A stretch of 64,000 nt of DNA from Streptomyces sp. TBY4 (GCF_024213195.1 NZ_JANAVF010000007.1:168044-232043); one strand, 5' to 3'. Counted from the first letter of the stretch, positions 44,158-52,938 are shown. Made by a program: numbers and translations. Notes: generated by a model not told the origin, from the letters alone.

Positions 44158-44790
44158 TCATCGCGGCCTGGCCGGCGTCAAGGAGGCCAGGGTGGAGGCG
44201 AAGAGAGTGTGCGGGGCCTCGGCGGCCACCGCCAGTGCGTCGGCGGCGGTGTCGACATCGCGCAGCACCTCCAGTTCGCGCACTGTCAGACCGGCGTCGG
44301 TCAGCCGCCGCCGTTGCCGGGTTCCGGTGTCGGGTACGTCCATCGGCACGCCTCGCAGGAGCGCCGGATCGGGTTCGGCGAGCCCCAGTGCCCAGAAGCC
44401 GCCGTCGGCCGCCGGGCCGAACCAGGCGTCGCAGTCCCGCCAGGCGTTCTCGGCCAGTGCGGGCGCGAGGATGGCCGGGGTGACGTGCGGGGTGTCCATG
44501 CCGATCAGCACGGCCGGACCGGTACAGAGTCCGAAGGCCGCGGCCAGTCGTTCGTCCAGTCGGCCCTGCCCCTGTGGCGCGACCTCGATGCCGGGCGGCA
44601 GCCAGGGGCCTGGCGTGCCTTCGAGGACCAGCACACGCCGCTGCACCGGGGCCGCGAGCATGGCTTGCAGGGAATCGGCGAGCATCGCCTCGGCCAGGAG
44701 GGCCGCCTCCTGGGGCGTGTACGGCGGAGTGAGCCGGGTCTTCACCCGCCCGGGCACTGGTTCTTTGGCGAGGATGAGCATCGTGGTCAC
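44158..44790 (-). CDS. DUF2064/TIGR04282-type nucleotide-sugar transferase-like protein
   Basis: The 210-residue protein begins MLILAKEPVPGRVKTRLTPP-like (GTG, then TTMLILAKEP), with VLIGMDTPHVTPAIL and GPAADGGFWALGL, as in DUF2064 proteins of the GT-A nucleotidyl/glycosyltransferase group. It is linked to glycosyltransferases and arsenosugar clusters elsewhere. GTG 44790 overlaps the upstream GT2 stop (GTGA). It probably acts with GT2 in one pathway. Confidence 0.87.
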   Translation of the reverse strand: MTTMLILAKEPVPGRVKTRLTPPYTPQEAALLAEAMLADSLQAMLAAPVQRRVLVLEGTPGPWLPPGIEVAPQGQGRLDERLAAAFGLCTGPAVLIGMDTPHVTPAILAPALAENAWRDCDAWFGPAADGGFWALGLAEPDPALLRGVPMDVPDTGTRQRRRLTDAGLTVRELEVLRDVDTAADALAVAAEAPHTLFASTLASLTPARPR

Positions 44791-45497
44791 CGCGCACCCG
44801 CCCCACCGGCTGCGGGGACGGTCAGCGGCGGCTCGGAGAGCACCGCGCGCATGTCGTGTACTGCCTGCCAAGTACCGCGCCAGGTTCCGGTGACCTTCGA
44901 TCTCCCTGAACGCGGAAGGTAGGGGACGTCGAGTTCGCTGACGCGCCAGCCCGCGTCGGCCGCGCGTACGACCATCTGGAGGGGGTAGCCGCTGCGCCGG
45001 TCGGTGAGGCCGAGGCCGAGCAGCGGCTCACGCCGTGCGGCGCGCATGGGCCCCAGATCATGCAGCCGCAGTCCGGTGCGGCGGCGCACCATCCGGGACA
45101 GGGCCAGGTTCCCCGCCCGGGCGTGAAGGGGCCAGGTGCCGTGCCCCTGCGGTCGGCGTCGTCCCAGCGCCAGATCGGTCTTCCCGCCTGCCACCTCCCG
45201 TACGAAGGCGGGCAGCAGTCCGGGGTCCAGGGAGGCGTCGCAGTCGCAGAAGCAGACGAACTCGGCCTCCGCCGAGAGCAGCCCCGCTTGGCAGGCGGCG
45301 CCGAAGCCACGTTCCGGCTGGTACACGACGGTGGCGCCGAGCGCGGCGGCGATCTCTCCAGAGCCGTCGCCGGAGCCGTTGTCGACGACGATCGCACGCC
45401 AGGTGGGCGGGATGCGCTCCAGCACCCAGGGCAGGGCGCGGGCTTCGTCCAGGCACGGCAAGACGACGTCCACCGTCGTCGCATCCGGGTCGGTCAC
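44787..45497 (-). CDS. Family 2 glycosyltransferase
   Basis: The 236-residue GT2 has TTVDVVLPCLDEARALPWVL, IVVDNGSGDGSGEI and FVCFCDCDASLDPGLLP (DxD), as in dolichyl-phosphate mannose synthase-like enzymes. It uses a nucleotide sugar to glycosylate a lipid or acceptor. GTG 45497 is leaderless-type, with TACGGT six bases before it. It is the first gene of the GT2-DUF2064-GT87 operon, and the nucleotide-sugar epimerase at 46.2-47.2 kb may supply substrate. Confidence 0.9.
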   Translation of the reverse strand: MTDPDATTVDVVLPCLDEARALPWVLERIPPTWRAIVVDNGSGDGSGEIAAALGATVVYQPERGFGAACQAGLLSAEAEFVCFCDCDASLDPGLLPAFVREVAGGKTDLALGRRRPQGHGTWPLHARAGNLALSRMVRRRTGLRLHDLGPMRAARREPLLGLGLTDRRSGYPLQMVVRAADAGWRVSELDVPYLPRSGRSKVTGTWRGTWQAVHDMRAVLSEPPLTVPAAGGAGAR

Positions 45498-45503
45498 CCC
45501 CTC

Positions 45504-45509
45504 ACCGTA
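45504..45509 (-). promoter_or_regulatory. Leaderless promoter -10 for GT2 operon
   Basis: On the minus strand TACGGT is followed by six bases and GTG (45497), the same layout as at the DUF3291 gene (18526). No ribosome site is present. Confidence 0.6.
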
Positions 45510-45552
45510 CTCACCCAAACCGCACATCCAGGGCTTTCGGGTCACTTCGGGG

Positions 45553-45963
45553 TCACAGGGGTGCGTGTCCAGTGATCCTGCTCACGGCATCGGACCAGTC
45601 GACCGGCAGCGCGCCGCGGGGCACAGTCCACGTGACGAACACCGGATCGCGCAGCCGGAGGTGGAAGTCCCTCATGGTTCGCTCGTGCGGCAGGGCTTCC
45701 ACGAACGAGTCCAGCGCCTCCTGGTCACGCCAGGCCGAGAGCGTCCAGAAGGTCTTGGCGAACGGCTCGGCCCGCAGGGACAGGCCGAGAGCGCCGTCGG
45801 CCGCCATGACCTGACGTCGAATGGCCTGGGCCGCGGTGATGAAGCGCGGAATGTCCCGTGCGCGGCGCAGGAGCAGGCGCGAACCCAGGACCAGCACCTC
45901 GTCCGGAAGTGACCCCGCTGTGCCGGCTGCGGCCGACGTGGCGATCCAGGGCAAGGTCGGCAT
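45553..45963 (-). CDS. DUF3291/ABM-like dimeric barrel protein
   Basis: The 136-residue protein has LVLGSRLLLRRARDIPRFI, AKTFWTLSAWRDQEALDSFV and HERTMRDFHLRLRDPVFVTW, the pattern of small monooxygenase-like dimeric barrels. ATG 45963 has GAGGAGGA. It lies 55 bp upstream of the GT2 gene, but the GT2 has its own leaderless promoter. Substrate unknown. Confidence 0.75.
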   Translation of the reverse strand: MPTLPWIATSAAAGTAGSLPDEVLVLGSRLLLRRARDIPRFITAAQAIRRQVMAADGALGLSLRAEPFAKTFWTLSAWRDQEALDSFVEALPHERTMRDFHLRLRDPVFVTWTVPRGALPVDWSDAVSRITGHAPL

Positions 45964-46165
45964 CCCGATCCTCCTCATCCGCGGTCGGCCTGGTCTGATC
46001 CCCGAGCCATCCCAGCGTGACCCGCTGCCGGTCCGGCCGCGACGTGAACGGGGCGTACCGGTGACACGAGCCAAGGCGCCCGGACACAAGCTGCCGCGCA
46101 GGAGAAGGCAGCGGTGGGTGAACGATCGGTGGTGAGTACACGGCGCTGGTCGTGGCATTTCGAGA

Positions 46166-47221
46166 TCACCCTCCGCGCAGTCCGCTGCGGGCGAACTCCG
46201 CCATCCCCTCGGCGAAGCCGACCTCTGCCCGCCAGCCCAGCTCACCGGTCAGGCGGCGCGAGGACGCGGTGATGTGCCGTACGTCCCCCAACCGGTACTC
46301 ACCCGTGACCACCGGCCGTGGGCCGCCGTGCGCCAGGGCCAGTGCCGTCGCCATCTCCCCGACCGTGTGCGGTTCGCCGCTCCCGGTGTTGAACACGGCC
46401 AGGACGCCCGGCTGACGGCCCGCGAGCGCCTCCAGCGCCACCACGTTCGCCGCCGCCACGTCCCGGACGTGCACGAAGTCCCGCCGCTGCCCGCCGTCCT
46501 CGAAGACCCTCGGCGCCTCGCCCCGGGCGAGCGCCGACCGGAAGAACGAGGCCACACCCGCGTACGGAGTATCGCGCGGCATCCCCGGCCCGTACACGTT
46601 GTGGTAGCGCAACGACACGGCCCGCCCGTTACTCGCCCGCGCCCATGCGGCGGACAGATGCTCCTGGGCGCGCTTGGTCGCGGCATACACGTTGCGAGGA
46701 TCGGCGGGCTCGTCCTCATCGACCAGTCCGGGCACCAGTTCGCCGCCGCAGCCCGGGCATAGGGGCTCGAAACGCCCGGCTTCGAGATCCGCGGCCGCCC
46801 GCGGCCCCGGCCTGACCCGCCCGTGCCGTGGGCAGTCGTAGCGGCCCTCCCCGTACACGACCATCGACCCCGCCAGTACCAGGTCACGGACCCCGGCCTG
46901 CGCCATGGACGCCAGAAGTACGGCGGTGCCGAGGTCGTTGCAGCTCACGTAGTCCGGCGCGTCGGTGAAGCCCTCACCCAGGCCCACCAGCGCCGCCTGA
47001 TGACAGACCGCGTCCACGGTGTGCAGTACTCGGACGAGCGCCTGACCGTCCCGGACATCCGCGTTGATCCAGTCCACGGCGGCGACCGGTCGTACGGGGG
47101 CGGACGTATAGGCCGTGGGAAGCAGTGCGTCGAGGACGACGGGTTCATGGCCGCGGGCGGCGAGCGCAGTGACGATGTGCGAGCCGATGAAACCCGCGCC
47201 TCCGGTGACAAGTACACGCAT
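46166..47221 (-). CDS. NAD-dependent epimerase/dehydratase with zinc-ribbon insert
   Basis: The 351-residue SDR-type enzyme has VTGGAGFIGSHIVTAL, LVLAGSMVVYGEG, YAATK (catalytic Tyr/Lys) and NVYGPGMPRDTPY. Between the Ser strand and the YxxxK helix it carries an insert with YDCPRHGRVR and CPGCGGELV, likely a small zinc ribbon, plus DEDEPADPRNVYA. Such inserts are known in a subset of sugar-nucleotide epimerases. It may prepare sugars for the adjacent glycosyltransferases. It is separated by about 200 bp from the gene downstream. Confidence 0.87.
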   Translation of the reverse strand: MRVLVTGGAGFIGSHIVTALAARGHEPVVLDALLPTAYTSAPVRPVAAVDWINADVRDGQALVRVLHTVDAVCHQAALVGLGEGFTDAPDYVSCNDLGTAVLLASMAQAGVRDLVLAGSMVVYGEGRYDCPRHGRVRPGPRAAADLEAGRFEPLCPGCGGELVPGLVDEDEPADPRNVYAATKRAQEHLSAAWARASNGRAVSLRYHNVYGPGMPRDTPYAGVASFFRSALARGEAPRVFEDGGQRRDFVHVRDVAAANVVALEALAGRQPGVLAVFNTGSGEPHTVGEMATALALAHGGPRPVVTGEYRLGDVRHITASSRRLTGELGWRAEVGFAEGMAEFARSGLRGG

Positions 47222-47410
47222 ACCGGGACGCTAGGCGATGCGACGGCCTGCTGCCCGGGTGCGCGCCGGGAGGTCACAAGACCCGGGTGCCGACTCTGAT
47301 GCCCGTAGGAGAAGGCCCCCGCGGCTTGCCGCTCCCGTACCGGCGTGAGTGGATGGGAGGTAGGCAGATGACTCCTGGAGTTCCTGGAGCTGGATCAGAG
47401 GTCGTTCAGC

Positions 47411-47962
47411 ATGGCCGTCACCCATCGGTCCCCACCCCCCGGCCTGGAGCCGCTGGGCTCGTCCCGCGTCTCCCGGGTGCTGTTGGCCGTGTGCCGCGTC
47501 ACGGTCGGCCTGCTGTGGATCCAGAACCTTTCCTGGAAGCGCCCACCGGACTTCGGGAACAACAGCGACCCCCCGCAGGACCTGTACGCCTGGACCCTGA
47601 AAGGGGTCGACAACGAGGTCTTCGCCCCGTGGGCGTGGCTGGTCGAGCATGTGATCATTCCGAACTTCGCGGTGTTCGCCTGGGGCGCCTTCGCGGTCGA
47701 GGCGTGCCTGGGTGCGTTCCTGCTGGTGGGCCTGGCCACCCGCTTCTGGGCGGCGGTCGGGCTGGTCCAGACGACAGCCATCCTGTTCTCCGTGCTGAAC
47801 ACCCCGCACGAGTGGTTCTGGTCGTACTTCCTCATGTACGCCGTGCACCTGGCACTGCTGGCCACCGCCGCCGGACGCGCCTACGGCGTCGACGGCGCCC
47901 TGCGCCCCGTATGGCGGCAGCACGGCGGCACGCTGTCGCGGATGCTGCTCGCGGCATCCTGA
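47411..47962 (+). CDS. DoxX-family membrane protein
   Basis: The 183-residue protein has four hydrophobic helices and the DoxX pattern: LLAVCRVTVGLLWIQNLSWK, AWLVEHVIIPNFAVFAWGAF, LGAFLLVGLATRFWAAVG and WSYFLMYAVHLALLAT. DoxX proteins are linked to thiosulfate oxidation and oxidant defence. ATG 47411 follows AGAGG. A second small membrane gene follows 17 bp later. Confidence 0.85.
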   Translation: MAVTHRSPPPGLEPLGSSRVSRVLLAVCRVTVGLLWIQNLSWKRPPDFGNNSDPPQDLYAWTLKGVDNEVFAPWAWLVEHVIIPNFAVFAWGAFAVEACLGAFLLVGLATRFWAAVGLVQTTAILFSVLNTPHEWFWSYFLMYAVHLALLATAAGRAYGVDGALRPVWRQHGGTLSRMLLAAS

Positions 47963-47979
47963 AAGAGAGAGGCGTTTCG

Positions 47980-48381
47980 ATGCGGACTCAACGATCCGCG
48001 ATCGGCCGGACCGCCTCCGGCCTGGGCATCGGCGCCGCGGTGAGCACCGTCCTGGCCATCGCCGACGGCCCGCCCTGGGGGCTCGTCGCGCTGGGTGGCG
48101 TGGGGACTCTGGTGCTGCTGCTCCTGGCCGCGGCGGCCGTGGCGGCGGGCTTCTCAGGGGTGCGTTCGCTGATCGCGCTGGCCGGGGCGGGTTTCCTGGC
48201 GGCCGCCGTCCTGCAGCTGGTGCAGATCGGCTGGACCGGTGCGAACCTGCTCGGGGGCGACGGTTCCACCGTGGCCCTGCTGATCGGCTTCGCCGTGGGC
48301 CTCCTCGCCCTCGGCCTTACTCCCGTAGCCGACAGCGCCGCCGCCCCCACTCCCGTCACGGGAAGGCATGATCCCGCATGA
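47980..48381 (+). CDS. Small four-helix membrane protein
   Basis: The 133-residue protein has four hydrophobic segments (LGIGAAVSTVLAIADG, GLVALGGVGTLVLLLLAAAA, RSLIALAGAGFLAAAVLQLV, VALLIGFAVGLLALGL) and short loops. The ATG follows AGAGAGAGG. It is cotranscribed with DoxX. No family is recognised; homologues may exist as unnamed membrane partners of DoxX-like proteins. Confidence 0.75.
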   Translation: MRTQRSAIGRTASGLGIGAAVSTVLAIADGPPWGLVALGGVGTLVLLLLAAAAVAAGFSGVRSLIALAGAGFLAAAVLQLVQIGWTGANLLGGDGSTVALLIGFAVGLLALGLTPVADSAAAPTPVTGRHDPA

Positions 48382-48431
48382 ACGTCGACAGCCTGTTGCA
48401 GCCGGTGCTGGCCGCCGCCACGGAGGACTGC
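48378..48431 (+). pseudogene. Truncated start of a coupled gene
   Basis: ATGA at 48378 overlaps the previous stop by 4 bp and encodes MNVDSLLQPVLAAATEDC before the frame loses coding character at about 48,431. The start looks genuine, but the rest seems lost, possibly by the rearrangement that placed the amidohydrolase operon here. Confidence 0.35.
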
Positions 48432-48500
48432 CGTAGAGGTCGAAAGTATGCGGCGGCGCCGCGGGGGTCGGGCCCCGATCCGCACGCCCGTTGCGACCAT

Positions 48501-49424
48501 TCACCTCCCTGGTCGGGGGCCGGTCGGGTGCCGTCGGGTCGCTGGTGGGTGCACGGCGAACGTCCGGGCCGCGTTGTCGTGGCAGACGGCGCGTAGCCAG
48601 TCGTCGCCGAGGTCGAGCCGGGTGAGTGCGTGCAGCGCGTGGGCATAGGGGTAGGGGATGTTGGGGTAGTCGGTGCCGAGCAGGATGCGGTCTTGGAGGT
48701 CGCGCAGGCGGGGCAGCTCGTGGTGGGGGAAGGGCGCGTCGCGTTCGGCCATGTCGGTGAAGGTCATGGTGGTGTCGAGCATGATCTGGGGGTGGCGGGC
48801 GGCGAGGTCGAGGAAAGCCGTGTAGTCGGGATGGCCCATGTGGGCGATGATCAGGCGGAGCCGGGGATGGCGTTCGAGCAGCTTGTCCATGGGTGCCGGT
48901 CCGGTGTGCCGGCCGGGGGCCGGGCTGGAGCCGCAGTGGATGACAACGGGCGTGCCGGTGTCCTGGAGCAGTCCCCAGACGCTGTCGAGGAGCGGGTCGT
49001 TGGGGTCGTAGTCGCCGACTTGGAGGTGGGCCTTGAATACCCGGGCGCCCGCCTCGACCGCCTGCTGTACGTATGTCGCGGCGCCGTCCTCGGGGTAGAA
49101 GGTGGCGGTGTGGAGGCAGTCGGGTGTGCGGGCGGCGAAGTCGGCGGCCCAGGAGTTGAGCCAGTGCGCCATGTCCGGCTTGTGGGGGTAGATCATCGCG
49201 GTGAAGGCTCTGACGCCGAACGCCCTGATCCGGGCCAGTCTTTCGGCTTCTCCCATGCGGTAGGTGATGGGCCAGGGGCGTCCGGTGAGCGGGCCGGCCG
49301 CGTCGAAGTACTGCCAGACCTTGGTCATGACCGGTTCGGGCATGAAGTGGGTGTGTACGTCGATCAGGCCGGGCAGGCCGAGGTCCTGCCAGAACGCGGT
49401 CACCCGGCCGATGTCGTCCGTCAT
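48501..49424 (-). CDS. Amidohydrolase 2-family enzyme
   Basis: The 307-residue metal-dependent hydrolase has DVHTHFMPE (HxH), ARVFKAHLQVGD (Lys/His), VVIHCGSSPAP, AHMGHPDY and LGTDYPNIPYPY (Asp), the ligand set of amidohydrolase_2 decarboxylases and hydrolases. ATG 49424 overlaps the acyl-CoA dehydrogenase stop (ATGA), so it is coupled to that gene. It should act in the cytoplasm on a product related to the dehydrogenase pathway. Substrate unknown. Confidence 0.88.
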   Translation of the reverse strand: MTDDIGRVTAFWQDLGLPGLIDVHTHFMPEPVMTKVWQYFDAAGPLTGRPWPITYRMGEAERLARIRAFGVRAFTAMIYPHKPDMAHWLNSWAADFAARTPDCLHTATFYPEDGAATYVQQAVEAGARVFKAHLQVGDYDPNDPLLDSVWGLLQDTGTPVVIHCGSSPAPGRHTGPAPMDKLLERHPRLRLIIAHMGHPDYTAFLDLAARHPQIMLDTTMTFTDMAERDAPFPHHELPRLRDLQDRILLGTDYPNIPYPYAHALHALTRLDLGDDWLRAVCHDNAARTFAVHPPATRRHPTGPRPGR

Positions 49425-51055
49425 GCGATGACCGTTCGGGCGCGATCGAGGATGGCCGCCGTGTCGATGCCGGTCGGCAGCGTGCCGAACGCGTGGCCGT
49501 GTTCGCCGCCGAGCCGGGAGGCGCAGAAGGCGTCGGCGACCGCTGCGGGGGCGTGGCGCTGGAGGAGGGAGCCCTGGAGGACGAGGGCCATGGTCTCGGT
49601 GAGCTGCCGGGCCCGGAATTCGATCTCGGCGGGGTCCGCCAGCTGCTTGTGGAGTCCCGCGGCAGCCGCGTCCAGGTGCCGGTTGACACCCGCCGCCTGA
49701 CCTACTTCGTCGAAGAACGCCTCGACGGTTTCCGGTTGCCGTGCCATGGCGCGCAGCGAGTCCAGGGCGGCTACGTTTCCCGAGCCCTCCCAGATGGAGG
49801 AGAGCGGTGCCTCCCGGTAGAGGCGGGGCATGCCGGATTCCTCGATGTATCCGTTGCCGCCCAGGCATTCGAGGGCCTCGGCGGCGTGCGCGGGGGCGCG
49901 CTTGCAGACCCAGTACTTGGTGACCGCGAGGCCCAGCCGGCGGAGCATGGCTTCGTCGGTGTTGCCTGCAGCGACGCGGTCGGTGGCGCCCGCGAGGCGC
50001 AGGGCGACGGCGGTCGCGGCCTCGGATTCGAGGGCGAGGTCGGCCAGGACGTTGCGCATGAGCGGCTGGTCGATGAGGGCCTTGCCGAAGGCGTGGCGGT
50101 GGGTGGCGTGGTGGACGGCCCGGACGAGGCCGAGCCGCATGCCGGACGCCGCACCGAGGACGCAGTCGAGGCGGGTCATGTTGACCATCTCGATGATGGT
50201 CGAGACCCCTCGGCCCTCCTCACCGACGAGCCAGCCGAAGGCCTCGTCGTACTCGATCTCGGCGGAGGCGTTGGAGCGGTTGCCCAGTTTGTCCTTGAGG
50301 CGCTGGATCAGGAGCCGGTTGCGGCTGCCGTCCGGCAGTATCCGGGGCAGCAGGAAGCAGGACAGTCCCCCGGGCGCCTGGGCGAGGGTGAGGAAGACGT
50401 CTGACATGGGGGCGGAGGTGAACCACTTGTGGCCGGTGAGGCGGTAGGTGCCGTCGCCTGCCGGGACCGCGGTCGTGGTGTTGGCGCGGACGTCGGAGCC
50501 GCCCTGCTTCTCGGTCATCGACATGCCGGCGATCAGGCCGTGTTTGGTGTCGGGCTGCCGGAGGCCGAAGTCGTACGTGCGGGCGGCGAGCAGCGGCTCC
50601 AGCCAGCCGGCGAGGTCCGGGGCGGCGCGCAGCGCGGGCACAGCGGCGTAGGTCATGGACACCGGGCAGGTGTGGCCGGCCTCGACCTGGCCCCATACGT
50701 AGAACTTCGCGGCGCGCGCGACATGCGCGCCGGGCCGGTCGTCCCGCCAGGGCGCGGCGTGCAGACCGTTGCCGACGGCGATGCCCATCAGGTCGTGCCA
50801 GTGGGGGTGGAACTCCACCTCGTCGATCCGGTTGCCGTAGCGGTCGTGGGTGCGCAGCACGGGTGGGTTCTCGTTGACCAGCCGGCCCCACTCGGCGGCC
50901 TGTTCAGAGCCGGCGAGGACACCGAGGCGGTGGATGTCGGGGGTGGCCCATTCGGCGCCCTCCCGGGCGATGGCCTCCAGCAGGGCCGGATCGGCGGCCG
51001 CGTCGTATCCGTGGTGCGGCGGAACCTGGTTGGTGACCTCATGCGTCTGCGGCAT
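49421..51055 (-). CDS. Acyl-CoA dehydrogenase, AidB-like
   Basis: The 544-residue flavoprotein resembles AidB-type acyl-CoA dehydrogenases: SMTEKQGGSDVRANTTTAV, LTGHKWFTSAPMSDVFLTL, LKDKLGNRSNASAEIEYD and CLGGNGYIEESGMPRLYREA. AidB-like enzymes bind FAD and DNA or act in acyl-CoA oxidation. ATG 51055 has GGGAGG. It overlaps the TetR gene by 17 bp and the amidohydrolase by 4 bp. A truncated second copy of its first 170 residues lies at 58.7-59.2 kb in the opposite orientation. Confidence 0.93.
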   Translation of the reverse strand: MPQTHEVTNQVPPHHGYDAAADPALLEAIAREGAEWATPDIHRLGVLAGSEQAAEWGRLVNENPPVLRTHDRYGNRIDEVEFHPHWHDLMGIAVGNGLHAAPWRDDRPGAHVARAAKFYVWGQVEAGHTCPVSMTYAAVPALRAAPDLAGWLEPLLAARTYDFGLRQPDTKHGLIAGMSMTEKQGGSDVRANTTTAVPAGDGTYRLTGHKWFTSAPMSDVFLTLAQAPGGLSCFLLPRILPDGSRNRLLIQRLKDKLGNRSNASAEIEYDEAFGWLVGEEGRGVSTIIEMVNMTRLDCVLGAASGMRLGLVRAVHHATHRHAFGKALIDQPLMRNVLADLALESEAATAVALRLAGATDRVAAGNTDEAMLRRLGLAVTKYWVCKRAPAHAAEALECLGGNGYIEESGMPRLYREAPLSSIWEGSGNVAALDSLRAMARQPETVEAFFDEVGQAAGVNRHLDAAAAGLHKQLADPAEIEFRARQLTETMALVLQGSLLQRHAPAAVADAFCASRLGGEHGHAFGTLPTGIDTAAILDRARTVIA

Positions 51056-51653
51056 CGTGTCCTCCCAGGGCACGCAAGGTGAAAGTGATCAGAGCGGGAA
51101 TGACGTCGTCTGGTGCCGCGTCGCCGTCCGCCAGCGGGCCGATGAGCGCCTCCGCGATCGCACCGACCAGGGCGGCTGCGGTCAAGTCGGGTGACTGCGG
51201 AGGCAGCTCGCTGGCAGCCACTCCGGCGGCGACCGCCTGCGCGTACACGTCGCGGAACGCCCGGCGGAAGACGAGCCGTTCGGTGTCCACGGCCGGGTCG
51301 GCGGGCTCCGCGAGAAGGGCGAAGGCGCGGCGCGGGGCCTGCAGCGCCCGGGTGGCGAAGACCTCGACGGCGGCGGCGACGCGCTGTGGCGCGGGGCCGG
51401 GACGGTCCGCCGCGGCGGCGACCGCCTCGACCTCCCGGGCGACCAGGGTCCTGAACAGCACGGCCGCCAGTTCGGATTTCCCTGAGAAGGACTGGTAGAC
51501 GCTTCCGGTGGAGATGCCCGCCTCGGCGGCGATGGCCGCGACCGAGCATCCGGCGTACCCCTCTCGGGACAGCAGGCGGACTGCGGCCTCCAGCACCTCG
51601 TCGCGACGGGCGTCGAGACGGGCCTGTACGGCGGGTGGGCGTCGGTAGGGCAT
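51039..51653 (-). CDS. TetR-family regulator of acyl-CoA dehydrogenase operon
   Basis: The 204-residue TetR regulator has the HTH CSVAAIAAEAGISTGSVYQS-FSGKSELAAVLF, complete with recognition helix, and a helical ligand domain. A dyad TGAAGCA-N9-TGCTTCA lies 10 bp upstream of its ATG (51653), so autoregulation of the operon is likely. A paralogue at 58.2 kb lacks residues 49-85. The ligand may be an acyl-CoA, inferred from the adjacent dehydrogenase. Confidence 0.93.
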   Translation of the reverse strand: MPYRRPPAVQARLDARRDEVLEAAVRLLSREGYAGCSVAAIAAEAGISTGSVYQSFSGKSELAAVLFRTLVAREVEAVAAAADRPGPAPQRVAAAVEVFATRALQAPRRAFALLAEPADPAVDTERLVFRRAFRDVYAQAVAAGVAASELPPQSPDLTAAALVGAIAEALIGPLADGDAAPDDVIPALITFTLRALGGHDAADA

Positions 51654-51662
51654 ACGAAGAAT

Positions 51663-51685
51663 TGAAGCATTGATTCAGTGCTTCA
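51663..51685. promoter_or_regulatory. TetR operator (inverted repeat) of intact module
   Basis: TGAAGCA (51663-51669), nine bases, TGCTTCA (51679-51685): perfect arms. It is immediately upstream of the TetR start. The same site, with one mismatch, precedes the truncated TetR copy at 58195-58217, and the flanking CAATTCTTC is also shared. Confidence 0.8.
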
Positions 51686-52368
51686 CGCCAGCTCCTGTAT
51701 GCCACCGTCCGGACCGGGTTTGTGGCTGCCGACGCCATAGGCGCCTGCACGCCCGCGCTCAACCCGCCCGTGTCGTCCAGAGCCGATTGCCGTGCTGGAG
51801 CGCACGCTGCGCAAGGACCGCACCGAGGTCAGCGCAAGGACGGGGAGCGTTCAGCTTCATCTCCCCGCACTTCCGCCCCCGGCGACACCTGATGACAGCC
51901 CGGAACTATCGAGAAGAGATGACCACCCGCTTCACCGTCTGGAAGACGGTTACCGGCGTGTCCACGATGAGCTGAGCCACAGCGGACCCCGCGGACAGCC
52001 ACACCCCGATCCGGAACAAGCCGCCCACGACCCGACCAAGTTGACAACGCCGTGCGGACGGCTGTGACGGAGAGGGAAGCGGCCACCCCTGTCACAGCCG
52101 TCCGGTGGCGACCGCGCCGGTCCGCCACCTACCGCCGACGATGACCGGTCGGAGACAGCGGGCGGGCCGCGGCACGCCGGGGACCGACCCGTACGGGTGA
52201 ACGGCCGCTGCCAGAGAGGTGGAACCCGCACCGCTGCCGGTGGCGCCGCTCGGCAGAAGACGACCAGATGCCGGTGGATGTAGGGGAGCCTGCACTTCAC
52301 CGGCGGCTTCCCGTCCGGTAATAGGGGGACGGGGCTGGTGAAGCTTCCCCCGCGAGACTGGGCGGCTC
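51686..52368. other. Intergenic region with a long inverted repeat
   Basis: About 680 bp show no convincing gene. At 52,055-52,068 and 52,091-52,104 the arms CGGACGGCTGTGAC and GTCACAGCCGTCCG pair perfectly around a 22-base loop. This may be a terminator or a recombination-related structure. The region is next to the inverted duplication and could contain rearrangement scars. Confidence 0.55.
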
Positions 52369-52938
52369 CTACGTGCTCTCGGTTCGGGTGTAGCGGTACC
52401 AGCCCGCCGCGGGCGCTTCGGCCTGCTGCCAGCGGTCGCCCAGGAGTGCGGTGATCTCGCCCGCGCTGATCCCGCGTGGTCCGACCCCTCGGTGCTGGGG
52501 CGGTGCGGCGCGTACGAGGAGGACGGCTCCTGGCGCGGCCAGGATGTTGACGGTGACGGCCCAGCCCAGTCGGCGTACGGCCGGGATGCCGTGCAGGCAG
52601 CCGTTGTCGAGCAGGAGCGACGTAGCGCCGGAGAGGTGGCCGTCGGGGTCTACCTCTTGAGGCTCGGTCGCGTCGGCGACGCGCCACAGGACCTGCCCGC
52701 GGGGATCCTTGTGGCGGGCGGCGGAGATGGCCTCGGGTGTGTAGTCGACGGCCGTGACCTGCCAGCCGTGTTCGGCGAGGTAGCGTGCCTGGCGGCCGGT
52801 GCCGCAGCCGAGGTCGACGGCCTGAGCGGGTGGCAGCGTGCTGTGACCCTCGACGATGTCGACGAGTGGGGCTGGTACCCCGGTCGTATCCCAGGGGACG
52901 ATGCCCAGGCGGTAGAGGGTGCGGTAAGCGCGGCGCAT
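52369..52938 (-). CDS. Class I SAM-dependent methyltransferase
   Basis: The 189-residue protein has AVDLGCGTGRQARYLAEHGW, VTAVDYTPEAISAARH and GATSLLLDNGCLHGIP. The last segment is like thiopurine or tellurite-type methyltransferases. ATG 52938 follows AGGAA. A terminator (53038-53071) separates it from the NmrA gene upstream. Substrate unknown. Confidence 0.87.
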   Translation of the reverse strand: MRRAYRTLYRLGIVPWDTTGVPAPLVDIVEGHSTLPPAQAVDLGCGTGRQARYLAEHGWQVTAVDYTPEAISAARHKDPRGQVLWRVADATEPQEVDPDGHLSGATSLLLDNGCLHGIPAVRRLGWAVTVNILAAPGAVLLVRAAPPQHRGVGPRGISAGEITALLGDRWQQAEAPAAGWYRYTRTEST

